Shown here: positions 60,148 to 64,000 of the stretch, piece after piece | Layout: every line of letters starts with the position of its first letter | Numbering within the stretch: the stretch's first letter is position 1 | Assembly (NCBI GenBank): GCA_039720395.1 | Contig: CM077821.1 | Location: 39,864,792-39,928,791 of the forward strand | Origin: Liquidambar formosana | Lineage: Eukaryota; Streptophyta; Magnoliopsida; Saxifragales; Altingiaceae | DNA length: 64,000 nt | Reading direction: 5' to 3' | The notes under the pieces: generated by a model | What the model was told of the DNA's origin: nothing | The model's database searches: none | The model's input: the letters and a program-made list of their open reading frames with translations, nothing else | Made by a program: the position numbers and the translations under genes

Positions 60148-60340
60148 GTTGAGGCGGAGCGAGAAGAACTTCCATGTAACTATGACACGGCCACGTGGTG
60201 TCACGGGCCAATCAAAAGCAAGTAAAATGGGATTGTGGACCCAAAAGTATGCTGACACTCTCACTTTGTTTGTTTCTAATTAACCCGTGACACCATGTGG
60301 CCATGTCACAATTACATGAAAGTTTTTGCTGAGGTGGAGC
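60148..60340. repeat. Inverted repeat (foldback MITE candidate)
   Basis: Arms 60148-60214 and 60278-60340 pair over about 50 bp around CACGGCCACGTGGTGTCACG and its inverse CGTGACACCATGTGGCCATG. The arms are purine-rich at the outside (GAGGCGGAGC against GAGGTGGAGC inverted). Inside the last-intron/3' side of the S28 relic. Confidence 0.65.
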
Positions 60341-61763
60341 ATGTCGCTTAAGATGTCATGACGAATGGGAACAGAATGAGGGTATTTTAGTGGGTATGCC
60401 AACATTGTCCTCATTATACTTATATATGGTTTTTTTTTTTTCCTTAAACCAACGCTACACTCTAATATTTACTTCGTAGGTTAGATCCTCCCCACCCCAG
60501 TTTTTACAAAAAACAATATCAAATTTCAAATCTTCTCTTCTTCCTTTATGGGTAGACAATTTAAGCTACAAAGGGAGAGATACTACTAAAGTTACAAGGC
60601 TAAATGTGATCGATGAATAAGTAATGCAATACAAGTTGGATAATGGCTTCGTCTTGCATTCATATTTCATGCTCTAGTCCACTTGGTTTCGTTGTTAGGA
60701 TTGGGTGGCATGCATGCTTAATTTTGTTTTGATAAAGAAAAATGTTTATAATTACAAGACAGACCGCCAAATCATGATCATGGGAATATAGAAGAATACA
60801 TTTTTCTCTCCACTTATCATATTTTTCTATAGTCTTGATTTAATTGTCATTGTCAATGACAACCCTGAGTCATACCTACCATGTTCTTTGATATTTAATT
60901 GTCATTGTCAATGACAACCCTGTGTCATACCAACCGTGCTCTTTGATAAATTTCCTGATACCATTCTAACGTCATGTGCACCTTTGTGGTTGAGGCATAG
61001 ACGAATTAAGTATTAATAGGAGTAAAAATAAAATATGAAAATATGATTCTAATAAAGCCTCTTTAATTCTAGGGTTATAGCACTGCAACCCCTATCACAT
61101 TGTTGGCTCCCAAATCAAATTTATCTTTAGCTGTTCAATAATTAGTTACCATGCTCTGCCTGTGTTCATCATCCATTTATGTTTAGATTCATAAGACGAT
61201 TTTATTTACTAACCTTCTTTCGCAACGATGGCAACTATATATGCTCTCAGATATATTCTTTAGCACCCTGCCAGAAAATTTGAACAAAAATACAAAATAC
61301 AATGAGTAAGAAGTTATATATATTTGATTTTTTTTAATTAAATCAGCATTTTGGTAGAAATTAACATGGAGAAACTACACGTATTGTGTGTGTGTGTGTG
61401 TGTGTGTGTGAGGAAGAGAGAGACGAGTATACCCTCCACCACTCCAAGGGTCTCTTAAGCCATTAAAAAAGATAATGTTGCTACCAAACCGTCTCAAAAC
61501 CCTCTCAATATCCTGCCCAAAACAAACAAACCAACTTTGAAAGCTAAACCATGCATGCATAACTAATGCTATACAAAATCATGGTTGATGTTATATAATA
61601 CCAATTATATATATTATGTATACATAAGTATATGGAATAGATTATGCTTGAAACATCCCGAACATTTCGGATATGACCGCACGGCTTCATGTTGTGCAAT
61701 CGATCTGTCCCAGATGTCGGAGATCGACGTATAGTACCAAACCTAATCCGTAATTATATATAG

Positions 61764-61945
61764 TCTCGATCAAGTAAGTACATGTTGACATTAGTTATAT
61801 ATATCAATACCAAGTATCGATCGTTGGTCATATCTTGTACATTGACCCAATATATCTCGTAACCCACCACCAATACATAGATGTATAACTGCTAATACCG
61901 ATTCTGATATATCTTATATTAGTATGTCTTTACTTGAACACCATC
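61764..61945. repeat. Copy 5 of the roughly 175-bp repeat family
   Basis: Contains CTCGATCAAGTAAGTACATG, TTATATATATCAATACC, CATTGACCCAATATATCTCG and CTGATATATCTTATATTAGT, matching copies 1-4. It lies in the intron between exons 7' and 8' of the S28 relic. Confidence 0.55.
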
Positions 61946-62092
61946 TAATATATATATTTGCGTGAGACCTACATGGCCATCAAACTTTGTTGTAATCCAA
62001 TTGGGTCTAGGCTCAATGCCAAAGCGATCTCTGTAGTAAGATTCTTGGCCACTGTAGTCCCACTCAGAAGTTGGAAATATGCTCTCCTCATC

Positions 62093-62600
62093 AGTACCCC
62101 CTCATTATCATCTCTGTACACGCCTGCAACAATCCGAAGAAAGCAAGGGTATTGCCTTAAGATATTATGCATATATTGTGTTTGTATCATGAAATATTCT
62201 CTTGTTAAAAATAACAATGTAGTTCACAATCACTAATTTAATATAGGGTAGAGTGGAAATAATTTGCATAATATGACCTCAATCTCATCCTTATTTAATG
62301 ATAAATACATAAAAGGATTTAGGTCACCTGATGCAAGTAATTCCATCAGTACCATCTAGCATTATCATCTCTGTACACACCTGCAAAAATCCGAAGAAAG
62401 CAAGGGTATTATGCATATATTGTGTTTGTATCATGGAATATTCTCTTGTTAAAAATAACCATGTAATTCACAATCACTAATTTAATATAGGGTAGAGTGG
62501 AAATAACTTGTATTATGTGACCTCAATCTCATCCTAATTTAATGATAAATAAATAAAAGGATTTAGGTCAACTGGTGCAAATAATTCCATCAAGTGTACT
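62093..62600. repeat. Tandem duplication of about 253 bp
   Basis: The sequence from CAGTACC..CATTATCATCTCTGTACAC through GGATTTAGGTCAMCTG..CAA is present twice (about 62093-62346 and 62347-62600) with roughly 90% identity. Each copy includes the exon 7' acceptor region (CTGTACACRCCTGCAA on the + strand), so the 5' end of the S28 relic exon is duplicated. Confidence 0.8.
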
Positions 62601-62964
62601 TTATAATATAATGACTATATATATATATACACATACTATATTTAGGAGTTATGCTGATATGACAGTCTAAAAACCTCTCCCTCCAAAATTCTCTTCACCT
62701 TGCTTCTAGGCCTACCAATATTTTTCTCTCTCTTTTTATAGTAATTTTTTTTTTTTAATATCTTTTCATTTTAAAATTTAAAACTCCTTCTTAAAAGGTT
62801 ATCGGTTGTCACTAATTATATAAATTGTACTTTTTTTTTCTTTTGGCTAATAAGATATTTAGAGTTTATAACTCTTACATATCGCACGGATCCCTATTAG
62901 TGATCCCTATTAGTGTGCGTGTGTGTATATATATATATATACACTAGTTGGTACGCACGTGAAT

Positions 62965-63011
62965 TATTTTCAATATGATTTTTTTTTTATTAGCCTATTT
63001 TCAATATGATT
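62965..63011. mobile_element. Micro-retroposon: 15-bp A-tailed insert between 16-bp direct repeats
   Basis: TATTTTCAATATGATT at 62965-62980 recurs exactly at 62996-63011. The insert, read on the minus strand, is GGCTAATAAAAAAAA. Confidence 0.5.
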
Positions 63012-64000
63012 ACTTTCGTATTTATTTATATTTAAATAAATAATTATATAATTGTTATACCTAGACCATTTTACCTTGAGTCGTTGAAGACAAGCATCCT
63101 ATCACTAATGCTAAAGCAATATTTTGATATATATGTTATGTTATGAGGAGTTGAAGGACTTGGACACTATCTTTATGAACATAAGAAGTATAACAAATAC
63201 AATTTACGGTGATGAAAGTTCTTGGTTAATTAACAGGGTTGATTCTACCAAAAAAAGAGTTCCCACATTTTGCAATGCCCTCTCTCCTATGCATTAGATT
63301 CTCTTGAGGTTTGACCTTTATAACCTCAAATTATGATGAGATAACAGCCATTCACTCTTATAATCACAATCACAGTCATTAATTTCATAAATGGTCAAAA
63401 CTCAATTTATACAATCTCTTTCGCCCTCACTTTCATCGTCAAAATCTCTAATCTGGTGAAGACCACCCTTCCTATCACGTTTCTCTTATCCAACCATACT
63501 CCCATTCCCCTCTCATTTACTACCACTTTGGTGAACAATCTGCTCCCTACAATGTTCTCTCTCTTTCTTACCATCAAAATAACACAATTTGGTGAACAAA
63601 CCCAAGTCGTTTTTTCTCAGCTATACTCCATGAACCACAACCAAGATTTGGAGATGATCTTAGGTTGCCTCTAGATTTTTATTTTTTTTATTATTTATTA
63701 TTTATTATTTTTATTTTTTTGGATTCATCTGTTTATTTGGTGGTATTGTCATCCACTGTTAAAGACACGATCTTTGTAAAGTAAATTCGCTCATGGGTTT
63801 TTTTTATTTAAGCGAAACTGATCCCTAGACAATTTTTCTCTCTTTTTCTATGTTTTTTTTTTTTTCTCAATTTTTTTTATGGCATCATTATCTATATTTT
63901 TTTTTTGGTCCACGCAAAGATTGAAAATAGTGTAGAGAGTTTTTCATATCCCCCCCCCCCCACTCTCTCTCCCTTTAGGTGATTATCTTTTAATTTGGCA
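63012..64000. other. AT-rich spacer, no gene seen
   Basis: Contains T runs and a poly(C) run at about 63950-63961. The + frame at 63456-63674 is low-complexity and unsupported. Confidence 0.45.

Larger units (their letters stand above)
60008..62123 (-). pseudogene. Partial, broken copy of the S28 gene (exons 7 to 10)
   Basis: Counterparts of exon 7 (62123-61973), exon 8 (61512-61433), exon 9 (61267-61214) and the first 19 bases of exon 10 (60026-60008) keep the order, strand and splice sites of the intact gene. Exon 8' is intact ([21 protein letters not shown]). Exon 7' is 151 instead of 156 bp and runs into a stop shortly after ACTEMIM. Exon 9' carries a 4-bp insertion. Exon 10' loses homology after HVDL. 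Intron stretches also match (for example 60590-60680 with 45390-45490). This is a segmental DNA duplicate, not a retrocopy, and it cannot encode an active enzyme because the serine-bearing exons are absent. Confidence 0.9.

Overview
This is nuclear DNA from a flowering plant, most likely a dicot. The evidence is split genes with GT-AG introns, very AT-rich intergenic DNA, many plant-type transposon relics (Stowaway, Mutator-like, SINE, LINE, copia) and protein families specific to land plants. The species cannot be fixed from the sequence. Five protein genes occupy the 64 kb. Introns up to about 5 kb and long repeat-filled spacers point to a genome larger and looser than Arabidopsis.

Layout. 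Positions 1-8735 (+) hold the 3' end of a LETM1-like membrane protein gene, with a LINE relic in a 4.3-kb intron. Positions 8838-12563 (-) hold a four-exon trichome-birefringence-like (TBL8/TBL9-type) gene, tail to tail with the first and only 102 bp from stop to stop. Positions 12.7-19 kb are a repeat-rich spacer with a Stowaway MITE and a Mutator-like element flanked by a perfect 9-bp target duplication. Positions 19048-25457 (+) hold a three-exon EMB2735-like gene whose 5.2-kb second intron carries LINE and copia relics. Positions 32223-35495 (-) hold an NGATHA-like B3 repressor gene with three exons, the last only 17 codons long. Positions 35.5-45 kb are spacer. Positions 44991-52426 (-) hold a ten-exon S28 serine carboxypeptidase (lysosomal Pro-X carboxypeptidase-like). 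Positions 60008-62123 (-) hold a decayed partial copy of the last four exons of that gene.

The first four genes (LETM1-like, TBL, EMB2735, NGAL) occur in the same order as I recall for Arabidopsis At5g06220-At5g06250, and in part At3g11560-At3g11580. This looks like an ancient microsynteny block; the S28 gene is not part of it as I remember it. The genes do not form a pathway: they concern organelle membranes, cell-wall polysaccharide acetylation, embryo viability, organ and seed size, and peptide processing.

Two genes (NGAL and S28) each need one extra nucleotide removed near the 5' end to read through. Everything downstream is intact, so each is either an assembly error or a recent lesion. 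The most unusual structures are four tiny poly(A)-ended inserts inside 13-17 bp direct repeats, and two Mutator-type foldback elements that share internal arms but have different termini. I found no CRISPR array, no tRNA or rRNA gene, and no clear novel gene system.
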